Positions 1-8,802 of a stretch of 64,000 nucleotides of DNA are shown one piece after another. A model generated the notes under the pieces. It saw only the letters and a list, made by a program, of their open reading frames with translations. It was not told the origin of the DNA and searched no databases. The DNA lies in contig CAVVZJ010000014.1 of the NCBI GenBank assembly GCA_963752755.1, forward strand, positions 124,001-188,000, read 5' to 3'. Each line of letters begins with the position of its first letter. Positions within the stretch are counted from its first letter, which is position 1. Source of the DNA: CAVVZJ01 sp963752755. GTDB lineage: Bacteria > Planctomycetota > Planctomycetia > Isosphaerales > Isosphaeraceae. The position numbers were made by a program, and so were the translations under genes.

Positions 1-2609
1 CTCCGCTTCCCGCAGCTCGCCGCGGATCCGCCCGAGCTCATCCGCGTCCAGGTAGACCCGGCCCAGGTCCAGGAGCGGCTCGAGCGCCTCGTGCTCCCTG
101 AGGAGCGCCAGCGTGAACTCGTCGCTGAGGAGGGCACCCGATTCGATCACAGCGCGGACCTGATCTGCATCGGCGGACGGGGCACGCCGCGCCGCGTCGC
201 GGAGCGCCTCGAACCGATCGGTCCCGAGGTGACCGGCGGCGAGCAGGCGCCGGCGACGTCGATCACCCCGAATCCCCCCGGTTCGTCGGGTTCGCCGTAC
301 TCGTGGAGGTGCGTCATCCCCCCGTCCCCCGCCTCGCCCGGGCCGAGGGTCAGGATGCGACCCCGGTCGGCCGCATCGCGGATGGCGCGGAGGCCGGCGA
401 GCCTCGACGGCTGGATCGGGCGAAGCCGGCCCTGCTCGTACAGGAGCTCGGGCAGATAGCTCGCCGGGATGATCACCTTCCCGAAGTAGCCCAGGGCCTC
501 GTCGAGCGCGCCGATCCGGTCGAGGGTGATCAGCGAGGTCAGGTCCGCGACCACCGGCGTCCCCGGGGGCGGGCACTCGGTCCGGACGAGGATGTTCCTG
601 CCCGGTTCCTCGTCCTCGCCGACACGAAACCCGTTGGTCGCGTAGACCCCGAACTCGGCGCGTGCGAGCGGGTGGTCCCCGACGTTCAGGGGCTGGGTGC
701 GATAGGACCAGTCGCGCGAGGGGAGCCGCCCGAGGAGCGCACCGGCCAGGACCCAGGAGAAGCGGCCCTCGAGGAGCTTCCGGTCGATGTCCTGGAGGTC
801 CTCGAACCTCTCCCGGGCCATCTGCTTCAACTGCTCGATAGGGAAGAGCTTGATGACCGAGCTGGTCCCCTGGTCCGGCCGTTCGAGTTCGATCAGCCGC
901 CGGAGTCCCTCGCCCGCCTCCTCCTCGCGGGCCGCGGCGTGGCCGAGGTTGATGTAAGGCATCAGGAAGCCCGGGACTGACCAGAACCGGTCCCTCGACG
1001 CATGGAGGAGTTGGAACGCCTCGTCGCTATGCCCCAGCACGTGGAGGAGCTGGGCGCAGGCGCGGACACCGGGCAGCCAGTCCGGATGGCTCGCCGCGAG
1101 CTCCCGGTATGCGGTGAGCGCTTCCCGGGCCCGCCCCGAGTTGCAGAGGGCCACACCATGGTTGTAGATGATCGCCTTCTCGGTGACACCCAGCTCTCGG
1201 AGCGTTGCCAGCTCCGCGGCCGCCCGCCGGTACTCCTGGCCGTCGAGGAGGTTCATCGCGAGGGCTTCCCTCGCGTTTAGCTCACCGGGCTCGAGCGCCA
1301 GGAGTGACTCGAGGGCGAGCCGCTCGCGATCGACCTGCCCGACCGAGCGGGCCATTCCCGCCGCCGACCGCAGCAAATCGACGCTGCCGAGGAGCTGCCC
1401 GGCGGCGATCAGATCCTCGACCGCGCCCTCCCTGTCGCCCTGCTTGAGCTTCTTCTTGGCGGAGAGCTGGAGCCAGAGCGGGTCGTCGCTCGAGTCATGT
1501 TCGGCGAGGATCCTCCCCGCACCCTCCATGTCATCGGACTCGATGAGCCGGGTGGTCTCGGCGAGTTGCGTGAAGGGGTGGTCATCGCCGAGGACCTCGC
1601 GAATGAACGGGAGGGACTCCTCAGTCCGGTCGCTCGACGCCGCAGTCGAGAGCTCGAGGAGGCAGCTGCAGAACTCCAGCTTCTGCTCGGCGGTCCGCGC
1701 GAGGTCGATCGCCGCGGCGAGCGCCGAATAGGCGTCGTCCGCCCGGTCAAGCCGCCTCGCCTCGACCATCGCGGCGAGGATCTGGGCCTCCAGGCTGCGC
1801 GGGTGGTGCCGTCTCAGCCGGGTCGGCAGATCCTCCGGGGTCGGGACGTCCCCCCGGATCGCCGCGTTCGCGAACTCGAACGGAACCGGCGTCGCCGTGG
1901 CAAGCAGACCGGCCGAGCGGGAGCGTCGGTCGGTGTCCCCGATCAGGATGGCGATTCGGACTGCAATCGTATGGCCCTCGACCTCGAGCCCCGACCCGGT
2001 CCGGCCCAGGTCCTCGGCGGGCCTGAGCAGCGGCTGGAGCAGGGCCAGGGCCTCGACGAGCGCGGTTCTCTGCCCGTCGGTGATGGTGTTCGGCCTCGCC
2101 CTCCGGGCAGCCTCCGCCCCGCCGAAAGCGGCAGCCACGACGGCCTGGGCGCAGGCGAGCAGGGAGCGGTGAAAGCACGAGGCGTCCTCACGGCCCTTGG
2201 CCCAGGTGAGCAGCTCATCCGCCCCGGCGCGATTCCCCGACATGATGCGGGCCGTGACCGCCCGGTCGCACCACTTCTCGTGGGGCGGCACCCCCTCGAC
2301 GGCCCGGTCCGCCTCGTCATACCTCGCCAGGTCGATGAGGATGGAGAGCCGGAGCGACAGGCACGGCGGATCGGTCCGCCCGTCGACGAGGGCCAGGGCC
2401 GCGTCCCGGTCCCCCGAGAGGTAGTCAAGCTTCGCCCGCAAGGTCGTCAGGCGCGCCTCATCCTCGTCCGCGAGTGCGGCGCCATAGGCTTCCAGCGCCC
2501 GGTGAAAGAATTCCTTCGCCGCGGAGAGATCCATCGGGAGCACCTCCACACCGAGCCCCGCCTCGAGCGCGGCGATGTCGGCCAGGAGGGCGAAGAGCGA
2601 ACCGCGCAC
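1..2609 (-). CDS. TPR-repeat protein with C-terminal PIN-like domain; runs off left edge, one frameshift
   Basis: About 800 residues are readable from the start at 2609 down to about 270. The body is helical hairpins typical of degenerate TPRs, for example the stretch from EQKLEFCSCLLEL to SGRAREALTAYRELAASHP (residues about 310-520). After about residue 690 comes a PIN-like segment: VVADLTSLITLDRIG followed by VIIPASYLPELLYEQ, which resembles the first acidic strand and helix of PIN nucleases. Near 245-275 the frame changes, next to a C6 run (G6 on the coding strand). The good protein resumes in another frame (LLAAGHLGTDRFEALRDAA) and stays open to base 1, so the true C-terminus lies outside the window. 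The gene follows the transglutaminase-like gene by 29 bases and is probably co-transcribed with it. TPR-PIN proteins beside peptidase-like partners are known from planctomycete and cyanobacterial conflict systems. That role is inference; substrate and activity are unknown. Confidence 0.7.
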
Positions 2610-2638
2610 CGGGCGGGATGCGGTCTGGCCTTCGCCGG

Positions 2639-3595
2639 TCAGCCAGCCGAGGATCCGCTGCGCGACGCAACGACGCGGTCGAAGTCGTGGACGCCGAACG
2701 CCTTCCCGACCTCGTCCGCGAGGGCCTTCCCGTCCTCATCGACCTTGCCCCTGAGCTTCGTCTCGAGGAGGGTGATCGTCTCGAACTCGATGCCGCGAGG
2801 CCCCGCGGGGGAGACGGCCCCGGTCGTCACCTCGGCCGGCGTCGTACCTGGCTCGCGACCGATCGCGATCGCTTCGGGCAGGATCTCGAACGGCGTGATG
2901 CCCAGGCCGTGGAGAGCGCCGACGTCGAGCGCGTATCGAAAGGGGCGATCCGACTGGGTGAGGGTTTCCAGGCCGGCCAGGCATGCCCGATCGAACGGGA
3001 GGCGGCCGTCGACCCGGCCGACTCCCTCGGGCACCGATCCAGGCAGCGTTTCCGCGTGCGCGAAGCCCGTGCATTCGACCGCGAGGTACTCGCCCTGCTC
3101 GACAAGCTTCGGTAACGCCTCCCACCCGCCATCATCGGAGAGTTGACCCTCGACGAAGAGGGGTCTCTCCCTGCGGCCGTAGTCGTCGATCTCCGGGAGC
3201 CCGTGGCCGAGGGAGACGATGACCAGCGCGTGGCCGTCGAGCATGACGAGGACCGGGATCAGGTCATGCCCGAGGCAGAGACCGGAGAAGAGGAGAGCCA
3301 GGTCGAGGCAGGTCCCGTGGCCGGGGGCCTCCAAGATCTCGTGTGGCGTCCGGATCCTCTGCCGGTTCGGCGGCGCCCCGTGAGGCTCGATATTGTAGCG
3401 GATCTCCTTCTTCGCGAGCTCCTCGTAGATGGCCCGGATGAGCGCGCGCCGCCCGCCTTCCTGCCGGTGGAGATCGTGCGTGCTGACGGGGACGCGAAGG
3501 AGGCGTGCCGCGCTCGTCAGGGCGTAGCGCGCAAGCCCCGTCCGGTCCGCCCTGGACCAGGGTTCCCAGGTTCTGCCAGGCTGGTCCACCGCCAT
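2639..3595 (-). CDS. transglutaminase-like cysteine protein
   Basis: About 318 residues. A catalytic-like cysteine sits in GHGTCLDLALLFSGLCL (residues about 95-110), followed by DGHALVIVSLGHG about 30 residues later. This is the Cys then His order of transglutaminase-like (papain-fold) domains; a third residue may be the Asp in PEIDDYG. The C-terminal half (FRYALDVGALHGLGITPFEI onward) has no match I recognise. The ORF opens at a TTG at 3601; the ATG at 3595 is the better start, behind a short GGGA. It lies just upstream of, and on the same strand as, the TPR-PIN gene, suggesting a two-gene operon. Likely cytoplasmic, since no signal peptide is seen. Function is inferred: proteolysis or crosslinking within a signalling or defence module. 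Confidence 0.6.
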   Translation of the reverse strand: MAVDQPGRTWEPWSRADRTGLARYALTSAARLLRVPVSTHDLHRQEGGRRALIRAIYEELAKKEIRYNIEPHGAPPNRQRIRTPHEILEAPGHGTCLDLALLFSGLCLGHDLIPVLVMLDGHALVIVSLGHGLPEIDDYGRRERPLFVEGQLSDDGGWEALPKLVEQGEYLAVECTGFAHAETLPGSVPEGVGRVDGRLPFDRACLAGLETLTQSDRPFRYALDVGALHGLGITPFEILPEAIAIGREPGTTPAEVTTGAVSPAGPRGIEFETITLLETKLRGKVDEDGKALADEVGKAFGVHDFDRVVASRSGSSAG

Positions 3596-3601
3596 TCCCA
3601 A

Positions 3602-4364
3602 AGCTGCACAGCTGGATCGATATTATCCGTCGGAGGCCCCCGGCCACCGCCGGTAGACAAACGAATATTATACGCACCCTCGAGACAGGTCCACGCCAAT
3701 CCCGGGGATGCTTCGAGAGTCGGCCATGTCTGACCGTTCGATCAAGTCCGTGGGGTCGTCGAGGTTGGCGTAGGCGGTGGTGAAGGCTCCCAGGGGTGTT
3801 CAGCGTCCGCCGGTGAGCCGGCTGCCGATGCCAGAGATCAGGCCGTCGACATTTGGCCCGGCGCACGCTGGCCACGCGGTAGACAACGCCACGCCACGGG
3901 CCGACCCGCGGTAGACACCGCCGGAGGGCCCGGTCCAGGCGGGGCGGCGGCGTGGGGCATGCGATGGGGGATCGGCCACGAGCTCCATTCCGGGTGGTCG
4001 GATTCCGGGGCGGCGGAGGATCGTCTGAACCGATTCTCGGCGACGGAAGGCCCGAGGTGCCGAGGAGAATCCGGACGGTGCGGCCGCCACGACGTCGATG
4101 GCCAGGTCGCGGGGCCAGATCCGGGCTCCGCGGTGATGGCCGCGGATCAGATCGCCTCGGCTCCGGACGTGTGGTCGCCAGGGGGGCAGGGGGGAGCCCT
4201 GCACAGCCGGAGTCTCAACCGCATGATCGTCCGAAGGGCTCCGGCGCGAGGAACGCCGATGGCCCGCTCCGGCCCTGCCGAGGTATGATTGTTGAGGAGA
4301 GAGTGACCCGGTAGGCGCAATGCGGTCGTGTCGCACGATGAGACCTGGGCGAGGAGAGACAACG
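3602..4364. other. long intergenic stretch without a convincing gene
   Basis: Roughly 760 bases between the divergently oriented transglutaminase-like and RelE-like genes. Open frames here lack a plausible start and coding-like third-position bias. The octamer GGTAGACA recurs three times (near 3651, 3878 and 3911), each next to a GCGG or GCCG context. I cannot assign it a role. Confidence 0.4.
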
Positions 4365-4655
4365 ATGGAAGTCGGCCGATTTCGATTCCACCGGCGTGCG
4401 TTCACGGCGCTGAACGAGTTGTCGCCCACCGACCAGGCCAGGGTCCTCGACCAGCTTCGGGTGCTGGACGGCATCCCACCACAGGACTGGCCCGTCCCGC
4501 AGGTCAAGAAACTCGGCGCGGAGCCCGGGCTCTACCTGTTGCGGATCGACAGCAGCTTGCGGGCCATCGTCCACGTCGCCGAGGGTCAAGAACCGGAGGT
4601 GCTCGATCTCGTCCGGCATGAGACCCTGGAAAAATTCGCCAGGGCCGGGCGATGA
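4365..4655 (+). CDS. RelE/ParE-like toxin-family protein
   Basis: 96 residues from the ATG at 4365, preceded by a GAGGAGAG ribosome-binding site; an in-frame ATG at 4320 has none. The pattern fits the RelE/ParE fold: an N-terminal basic strand (RFRFHRRAFTALNEL), an amphipathic helix (DQARVLDQLRVL), a lysine-containing strand (QVKKLGAEPGLYLLRID), then SSLRAIVHV and a C-terminal LDLVRHETLEKFA. The length is normal for such toxins, which are usually ribosome-dependent mRNA endonucleases or gyrase poisons. The family assignment is from pattern only. The gene is followed 14 bases later by the start of a second gene that is cut by an insertion sequence, so the putative partner is broken. No classical antitoxin is seen upstream. 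Confidence 0.5.
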   Translation: MEVGRFRFHRRAFTALNELSPTDQARVLDQLRVLDGIPPQDWPVPQVKKLGAEPGLYLLRIDSSLRAIVHVAEGQEPEVLDLVRHETLEKFARAGR

Positions 4656-4669
4656 GCGGCGGGTGACCG

Positions 4670-4864
4670 ATGCCCGACTTCATCGCGCACACTTTGGACC
4701 TGGCCCTCTGTCGGTCGGAGGTCGATGCGCTCCGGGCTCTGCTCCAGGGTAGCACCAACCTGGGCGAGGCGACCCTCCGCGAGCTTTTCCGGACGCGGTC
4801 CGACATCTCCCTAAGAGCGCTCGGAAATAATGAGCCGAACGGCACACTGACTGCTCCTTCGTGA
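4670..4864 (+). pseudogene. truncated partner gene of the RelE-like protein, cut by an IS
   Basis: The first 48 codons (MPDFIAHTLDLALCRSEVDA to TRSDISL) have strong G/C third-position bias. They then run into the left inverted repeat of the IS at 4814, so the last 16 codons belong to the IS. The protein is helical and acidic-basic mixed, with no domain I recognise. Spacing of 14 bases from the RelE-like gene indicates one transcript, and it may be the antitoxin or an accessory. The sequence on the far side of the IS does not continue this gene on this strand, so the insertion was accompanied by deletion or rearrangement. Confidence 0.5.
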
Positions 4865-5725
4865 ATCGGAGAGTGAGCCCCGGGACCGAAGGAGCACAGG
4901 CCATGAAACCGCTCGTCAGCGATGCCCTCTGGGAACGCCTCCAACCGCTGCTGCCGCCCCCGCCCCCACGCCGCTTCCGCTTCCCCGGCCGCAAGCCCCT
5001 GGATTACCGCAAGATCCTCACCGGCATCCTCTTCGTGCTCAAGACCGGCATCGCCTGGGACGACCTGCCCGCCGAGTGGGGCTGCGGCTGCGGCAAGACC
5101 TGTAGTCACTACCTGCGACTCTGGCACCAGGCGGGCGTCTGGCTCAAGTTGCACGCCGTGTTGCTGGCCGAACTCAACGGCGCCGACCAGATCGACTGGG
5201 AGCGGGCGCTGATCGACGCCTCCTTTGCCGAGGCTCCCGAAGGGGGCGAGGACACGGGCCCAAATCCCACCGACCGCGGCAGATCGGGCAGCAAGCACCA
5301 CGTGATGACCGATGCGCACGGTATCCCCTTGTCCGCGACCGTGACCGCGGCCAACGTCAACGAGGTCACGCAAGTCTTCGCGGTCCTGGACGACATGCCG
5401 CCGGTCGGCGGCAAGCCCGGGCCGAAGCGGCAGAAGCCCGAGCGCCTGCAAGGCGACCGCGGCTATGACTCCGAACCGGTGCGGCAGGAGTTGCGCCGGC
5501 GGGGGATCACCCCGATCCTGGCCGCCCGCAACACCGAGCACGGGAGCGGGCTGGGGGTCTTCCGCTGGTTCGTGGAGCGGACCATCTCCTGGCTGCATTC
5601 GTTCGGCCGCCTGCGGCGCCGTCTGGATCGGCTCACGGAGCTTCAGGAGGCGTTCCTCCATCTGGCCTGTGCCCTGATCTGTTTGAGGTTCCTGGGACCA
5701 TAACCTCATTTTTTCCGAGCGCTCT
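4814..5725 (+). mobile_element. IS5-superfamily insertion sequence, 912 bp
   Basis: Ends are inverted repeats. The left end reads AGAGCGCTCGGAAATAATGAG (first 20 shown in part) and the right end is its complement with one mismatch (CTCATTTTTTCCGAGCGCTCT region). A TA dinucleotide flanks both ends (4812-4813 and 5726-5727), fitting a TA target duplication. One intact transposase gene fills the element. It interrupts the gene downstream of the RelE-like toxin. Confidence 0.85.
4903..5703 (+). CDS. IS5-family DDE transposase
   Basis: 266 residues from the ATG at 4903, which has GGAG upstream; the earlier GTG at 4861 lies in the IS end and is less likely. N-terminal DUF4096-like region (SDALWERLQPLLPP; YRKILTGILFVLKTG), then the DDE core. 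The first Asp is in ALIDASFAEAPEG, the second in LQGDRGYDSEPV, and the Glu in WFVERTISWLHSFGRLRRR, which also carries the Y/W-R motif of IS5 enzymes. Length and motifs are complete, so the element may still be active. It catalyses cut-and-paste transposition of the surrounding IS. Confidence 0.92.
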   Translation: MKPLVSDALWERLQPLLPPPPPRRFRFPGRKPLDYRKILTGILFVLKTGIAWDDLPAEWGCGCGKTCSHYLRLWHQAGVWLKLHAVLLAELNGADQIDWERALIDASFAEAPEGGEDTGPNPTDRGRSGSKHHVMTDAHGIPLSATVTAANVNEVTQVFAVLDDMPPVGGKPGPKRQKPERLQGDRGYDSEPVRQELRRRGITPILAARNTEHGSGLGVFRWFVERTISWLHSFGRLRRRLDRLTELQEAFLHLACALICLRFLGP

Positions 5726-6090
5726 TAGGTGTTGCAGATGAAGTTGAAGAGGAGCTTCTCCTCGAGAAGGCGGCCGACAGTCCAGGTCCTGCTCGTGAAC
5801 TTCAGCTGGATCCAGGGGTCGAGATCCTCCCCGAGGGCGACCCTCGGGATGGCATCCCCGCCTTCCGGGTCGTCGTCGATGAGGGGCGGGGGCTTGAGGC
5901 TCGCGAACAGGTCGTTCCCAGCGTAGAACCCACCTCTCGAGCCCGATCGCGCAGCAACAGCCAGAGGGCATACGCAAGAGGATAGGTGGTCCCCTTGGGG
6001 TTGTTCCAGTCGCCGATGATTTCCCGATCGACCGATGAGGACATCGAAGGATTCCGCAGCAGCCTCAATGCAAGCCGGGTGGCTCATTGC
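5726..6090 (-). pseudogene. decayed unknown gene trapped between two IS elements
   Basis: On the minus strand the last 65 codons (from GGFYAGNDLFASLKPPP to KLLFNFICNT, stop at the IS junction) have about 90 percent G/C third positions and read as real protein. The preceding segment (DREIIGDWNNPKGTTYPLAYA) is in another frame, changing near 5935-5945, and a further change is likely near 6040. The 5' part is lost at the second IS. No domain recognised. The strong coding bias on this strand shows it is not a continuation of the plus-strand gene on the other side of the first IS. Confidence 0.45.
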
Positions 6091-6133
6091 AACAGCAATC
6101 CCGTTCGCCCCCGGCCCGGGTTGAATCCAGTGA

Positions 6134-7031
6134 GAGACTGTTCCAAAAGGCTCAAGCGGCCGCTTTGGGCGGCCGCTTGTAGCGGAACTTCTTCCGCCAT
6201 CGCGGCGGCCGGGCACGGCGGGCCATCCGATGGATCGAGCTGAACTTGACCATCGCCGCGCTCGTCTCCGGCAGCCGCTCGAAGTCCCGCACCAGCCGCC
6301 GCCACCGCAGCAGGCAGCCGAAGGTCTGCTCGACCACCCACCGCTTCTTCAGCGGCTTGAACCCCCGCTCGCCCTCGGGCTTGGAGGTCACCTCCACGCG
6401 CAGCCGGTCCTGGCCCGAGAGCCAGGCGTCGAGCTGGGAGTTGCGATACTTCCGGTCGGCCCACACCACGGCCAGCCGGGGGAAGGCCAAGGCGGGCAGC
6501 CCGGCCAGCAGCCGCGGCGCCGTCGCCCCGTCGTCGAGGTTGGCCGCCGTGACCACGACGATCAGCAGCAACCCCAGCGTGTCGGTGACGATATGACGCT
6601 TGCGGCCCCGCACCAGCTTGCCGCCGTCGACGCCGACCTCGGCCCCGCCATGGGCGGTCTTGGCCGACTGGCTGTCGATGCAGGCGCCGCTGGGCGTCGG
6701 CTCGCGGCCGAGCTTCGTCCGCACCTCGACCCGCAACGCGGCGACCAGGGCGTCCCAGGTGCCGTCGGCCTCGAACCGGCGGAGGAAGTTGTAGCAGGTC
6801 TTCCAGTGGGGCAGGTCGTGGGGCAACGCCCGCCAGGAGCAGCCCTCGCGGGTGAGGTAGAGCAGGCCGTTGATGACCTCGCGCATCTCGTACTTGCGGG
6901 GCCGGCCGCCCGGCTTGGCCTCGGGGATCAGGGGGGCGATGAGGCGCCACTGGGCGTCGGTCAGGTCACTGGGGTAGGCTTTGCGTTCCATCCCCCCAGA
7001 CTACAGCCGACGCCCCTTTTGGAACAGACTC
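6134..7031 (-). mobile_element. IS5-superfamily insertion sequence, 898 bp
   Basis: Terminal inverted repeats GAGACTGTTCCAAAAGG (left) and, complemented, GAGTCTGTTCCAAAAGG (right), one mismatch. Both ends are flanked by TGA (6131-6133 and 7032-7034), a TNA-type 3-bp target duplication as made by the ISL2/IS1031-like branch of IS5. Contains one intact transposase. It is a different lineage from the IS at 4814. Confidence 0.88.
6152..6991 (-). CDS. IS5-family DDE transposase
   Basis: 279 residues. N-terminal DUF4096-type domain (YPSDLTDAQWRLIAPLIP; REVINGLLYLTREGCSWR; LPHWKTCYNFLRRFEADG), then a DDE catalytic core. The first Asp is in GACIDSQSAKTA, the second in VVWADRKYRNSQ, and the Glu in WVVEQTFGCLLRWRRLVRDFE. 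The C-terminus is very basic. The ORF fills the IS and ends 18 bases inside the left repeat. It looks intact. Confidence 0.92.
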   Translation of the reverse strand: MERKAYPSDLTDAQWRLIAPLIPEAKPGGRPRKYEMREVINGLLYLTREGCSWRALPHDLPHWKTCYNFLRRFEADGTWDALVAALRVEVRTKLGREPTPSGACIDSQSAKTAHGGAEVGVDGGKLVRGRKRHIVTDTLGLLLIVVVTAANLDDGATAPRLLAGLPALAFPRLAVVWADRKYRNSQLDAWLSGQDRLRVEVTSKPEGERGFKPLKKRWVVEQTFGCLLRWRRLVRDFERLPETSAAMVKFSSIHRMARRARPPRWRKKFRYKRPPKAAA

Positions 7032-7072
7032 TGACTTATCGGCTGCAACAAGCTGGTCGGTACATTCAGCAG

Positions 7073-7522
7073 TCATGGTAAGATGCCGAGCGGATCGTCG
7101 GGAGTGTACGGAGTCAGCGTTACACCGGGGGGAAGGCCTTCCGCGATCAGCGCTTGGCGGAGTGCGACCCGGTACTCGTCGTTGATATGGAGCAAGGCGA
7201 TGGTGACACGGCCAACCGGAGTGCGACCGATGAGCATCGCCCCTTGCCAGCGGAAGTGCCGCCCCCAGGCGTGGCGGCGGGGATTGAACAGGCGCGTGAG
7301 CTTGCCCGTCTTCGGGTCCAGGCTGGCGAGGTCCGATCCTTTGAACGAATTACAATAAAAGCAACTCAAACAAAGATTACTGGCGACGGTCGACCCGCGA
7401 TGCTTCCGGGCGATGATGTGATCGATCTCGAACGGGGCATCGTCGGCCGCCTGTGGCATCCGGCAGTATTCGCAGCAGCTCCGTGCCCGCTGCCAGACGA
7501 ATCGTGCGAGCGCCGCATCCAT
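7073..7522 (-). CDS. HNH endonuclease-domain protein
   Basis: 149 residues. A CxxC pair (CCEYC) precedes the HNH core FEIDHIIARKHRGSTVASNLCLSCFYCN, which gives the first His, the Asn, and a second CxxC that would complete a zinc site; a following SFKGSDLA is typical of this subfamily. The C-terminal half (FNPRRHAWGRHFRW; GRVTIALLHIN) is common to HNH proteins in planctomycetes and cyanobacteria, where the pattern F-P-R-x-x-W-x-x-H-F is usual. Probably a DNA nuclease. The biological role is unknown, and such genes often travel with mobile DNA. It follows the small gene at 7530 by 7 bases, so the two form an operon. It sits only 40 bases from the IS. Confidence 0.85.
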   Translation of the reverse strand: MDAALARFVWQRARSCCEYCRMPQAADDAPFEIDHIIARKHRGSTVASNLCLSCFYCNSFKGSDLASLDPKTGKLTRLFNPRRHAWGRHFRWQGAMLIGRTPVGRVTIALLHINDEYRVALRQALIAEGLPPGVTLTPYTPDDPLGILP

Positions 7523-7529
7523 GTGCGGC

Positions 7530-7835
7530 TCAAGGGATCGGGCGGGATTCGAGCTTGATGCCCAGCGTGCGGCGGGCCCTGGATTTCAGGATCGACAGCA
7601 GTGAGGCCGCCTTGGCGAAGCCGTGCAGTTCCTCCTTCTCGGCGGGCGTCAGTTCGTCGTTCTGATTCCGCACGGCCAGGTCGTGCATGCGGGCCTTGTC
7701 GCGACCGCTGATCTCGCGATCGAGGATGTAGCGGGCGAAGTCGGCGGAGAGCCGGTCATCCTCGTTGCCGAGGATGCGGGCGAGGATCGCCACTTCGGTT
7801 TCGCTGTCATGACGGTGGGTGGTATCGGTGGCCAT
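7530..7835 (-). CDS. small conserved hypothetical protein upstream of the HNH gene
   Basis: About 101 residues from the ATG at 7835; a TTG at 7844 is the alternative. Almost entirely helical and charged: SETEVAILARILGNEDDRLSADFARYIL, then DKARMHDLAVRNQND and LTPAEKEELHGFAKAASLL. It has no catalytic motif, signal peptide or membrane segment. Similar small helical proteins commonly precede HNH genes of this type in planctomycetes (from memory), so a partner or regulatory role is plausible but unproven. Confidence 0.6.
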   Translation of the reverse strand: MATDTTHRHDSETEVAILARILGNEDDRLSADFARYILDREISGRDKARMHDLAVRNQNDELTPAEKEELHGFAKAASLLSILKSRARRTLGIKLESRPIP

Positions 7836-7844
7836 AACTGCCAA

Positions 7845-8747
7845 ATCCGAAAAGGTTTAAGTCGCAATAATTCCAGGCTCATTCTATCACAATCGACACG
7901 ACCTGCCAAGCCGGTTAACGACTCCCGCTGACGCAGGGTGGATGATCCGACCGGCGAAGGCACCGGGATTCAGCGGGCATGCGACCACGGGCCGACGCAG
8001 ACCCGAGCTGGGACAGAGCAGACCCCGCGACGGGGCGATGTGGGAGCCGTGTCGGCTGCAATCCGGAGAAGATAAACCTCGCTGGGTCGCCGACGCGTCG
8101 AACGCGAGTGGGAGACCCTGGGAACGGTGATGCAGGCCTACGCCGGACGATGCCGCGTTCTGGGTAGGCCGACGCACCTGATTCTGATCGACGAGGCGGA
8201 CCGGCTCGATGCCGGGCCTGGAGAATCGGCTGGTCCGCGATCTATAGTTCAATTCCCGAATCGGGTATGTCCACGAATATCGGTCGTTCGGCGTCCCCGG
8301 GTTGCGCCGGCCTCCGGGACGAGGCTGGAAGCCTTGGGAGTCCGACGCGCGGGCATGGAGCGATGGACGCCGCTGCTGGCCCGGCGAACCTCCGCGTCAC
8401 CGGGAGCTTCCGCCGCTGATGACTCGATCGCTCGTTGACTCAGGTGGAGCGATTCCTGAAGATCAACCCGCGGGACTGGATGACGCGCGCGGCCGTGGAG
8501 GCGGCGCAAATGCCCGGTGAGCAGTCAGGCTTGAGCAACCGCACGGATAGCGACGGCCCTGCCGGCAATGCCGCCAGCGTGAGTCCGCCCGGTATTGCCG
8601 GTCGTGCCTGCGGGACGTCGGAGGCCGCCGGATCGGAAACCGGCGCGACGGCCGGCCGCGCCGGATCATCCCGAAAGCTGTACGCGAAAGGTGTGCGCCA
8701 GTGAATCCCGGAAGCGGCCCCCCTGCCCTCAATTTTCGCTTGCCTAT
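7845..8747. other. 900-base region without a supported gene
   Basis: Several short frames exist but none has a credible start and coding bias. One plus-strand stretch near 8190-8215 translates to LILIDEADRLDAG, which looks like an AAA-type Walker B motif, but no Walker A or longer homologous frame is seen around it. This may be the eroded flank of the integrative element whose recombinase follows. Confidence 0.35.
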
Positions 8748-8775
8748 ATGCCGAATAAAGGACATTATTCGGCAT
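8748..8775. repeat. 28-bp dif/Xer-like recombination core site
   Basis: Two perfect 11-bp inverted arms, ATGCCGAATAA (8748-8758) and TTATTCGGCAT (8765-8775), separated by six bases (AGGACA). The 11-6-11 spacing and the inner AATAA/TTATT are the hallmarks of tyrosine-recombinase core sites such as dif, where XerC and XerD each bind one arm. It lies 27 bases upstream of a tyrosine recombinase start codon. It could be the element attachment site, an operator for the recombinase, or both. I did not find a second copy in the window by eye. Confidence 0.6.
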
Positions 8776-8802
8776 GAAACCAACCAGGGGCAGGGGGGTG
8801 AA

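Noticed and set aside
8187..8220. Walker B-like LILIDEADRL suggesting an AAA ATPase
   Set aside because: No Walker A or longer conserved frame nearby; too short to call even a remnant with confidence.
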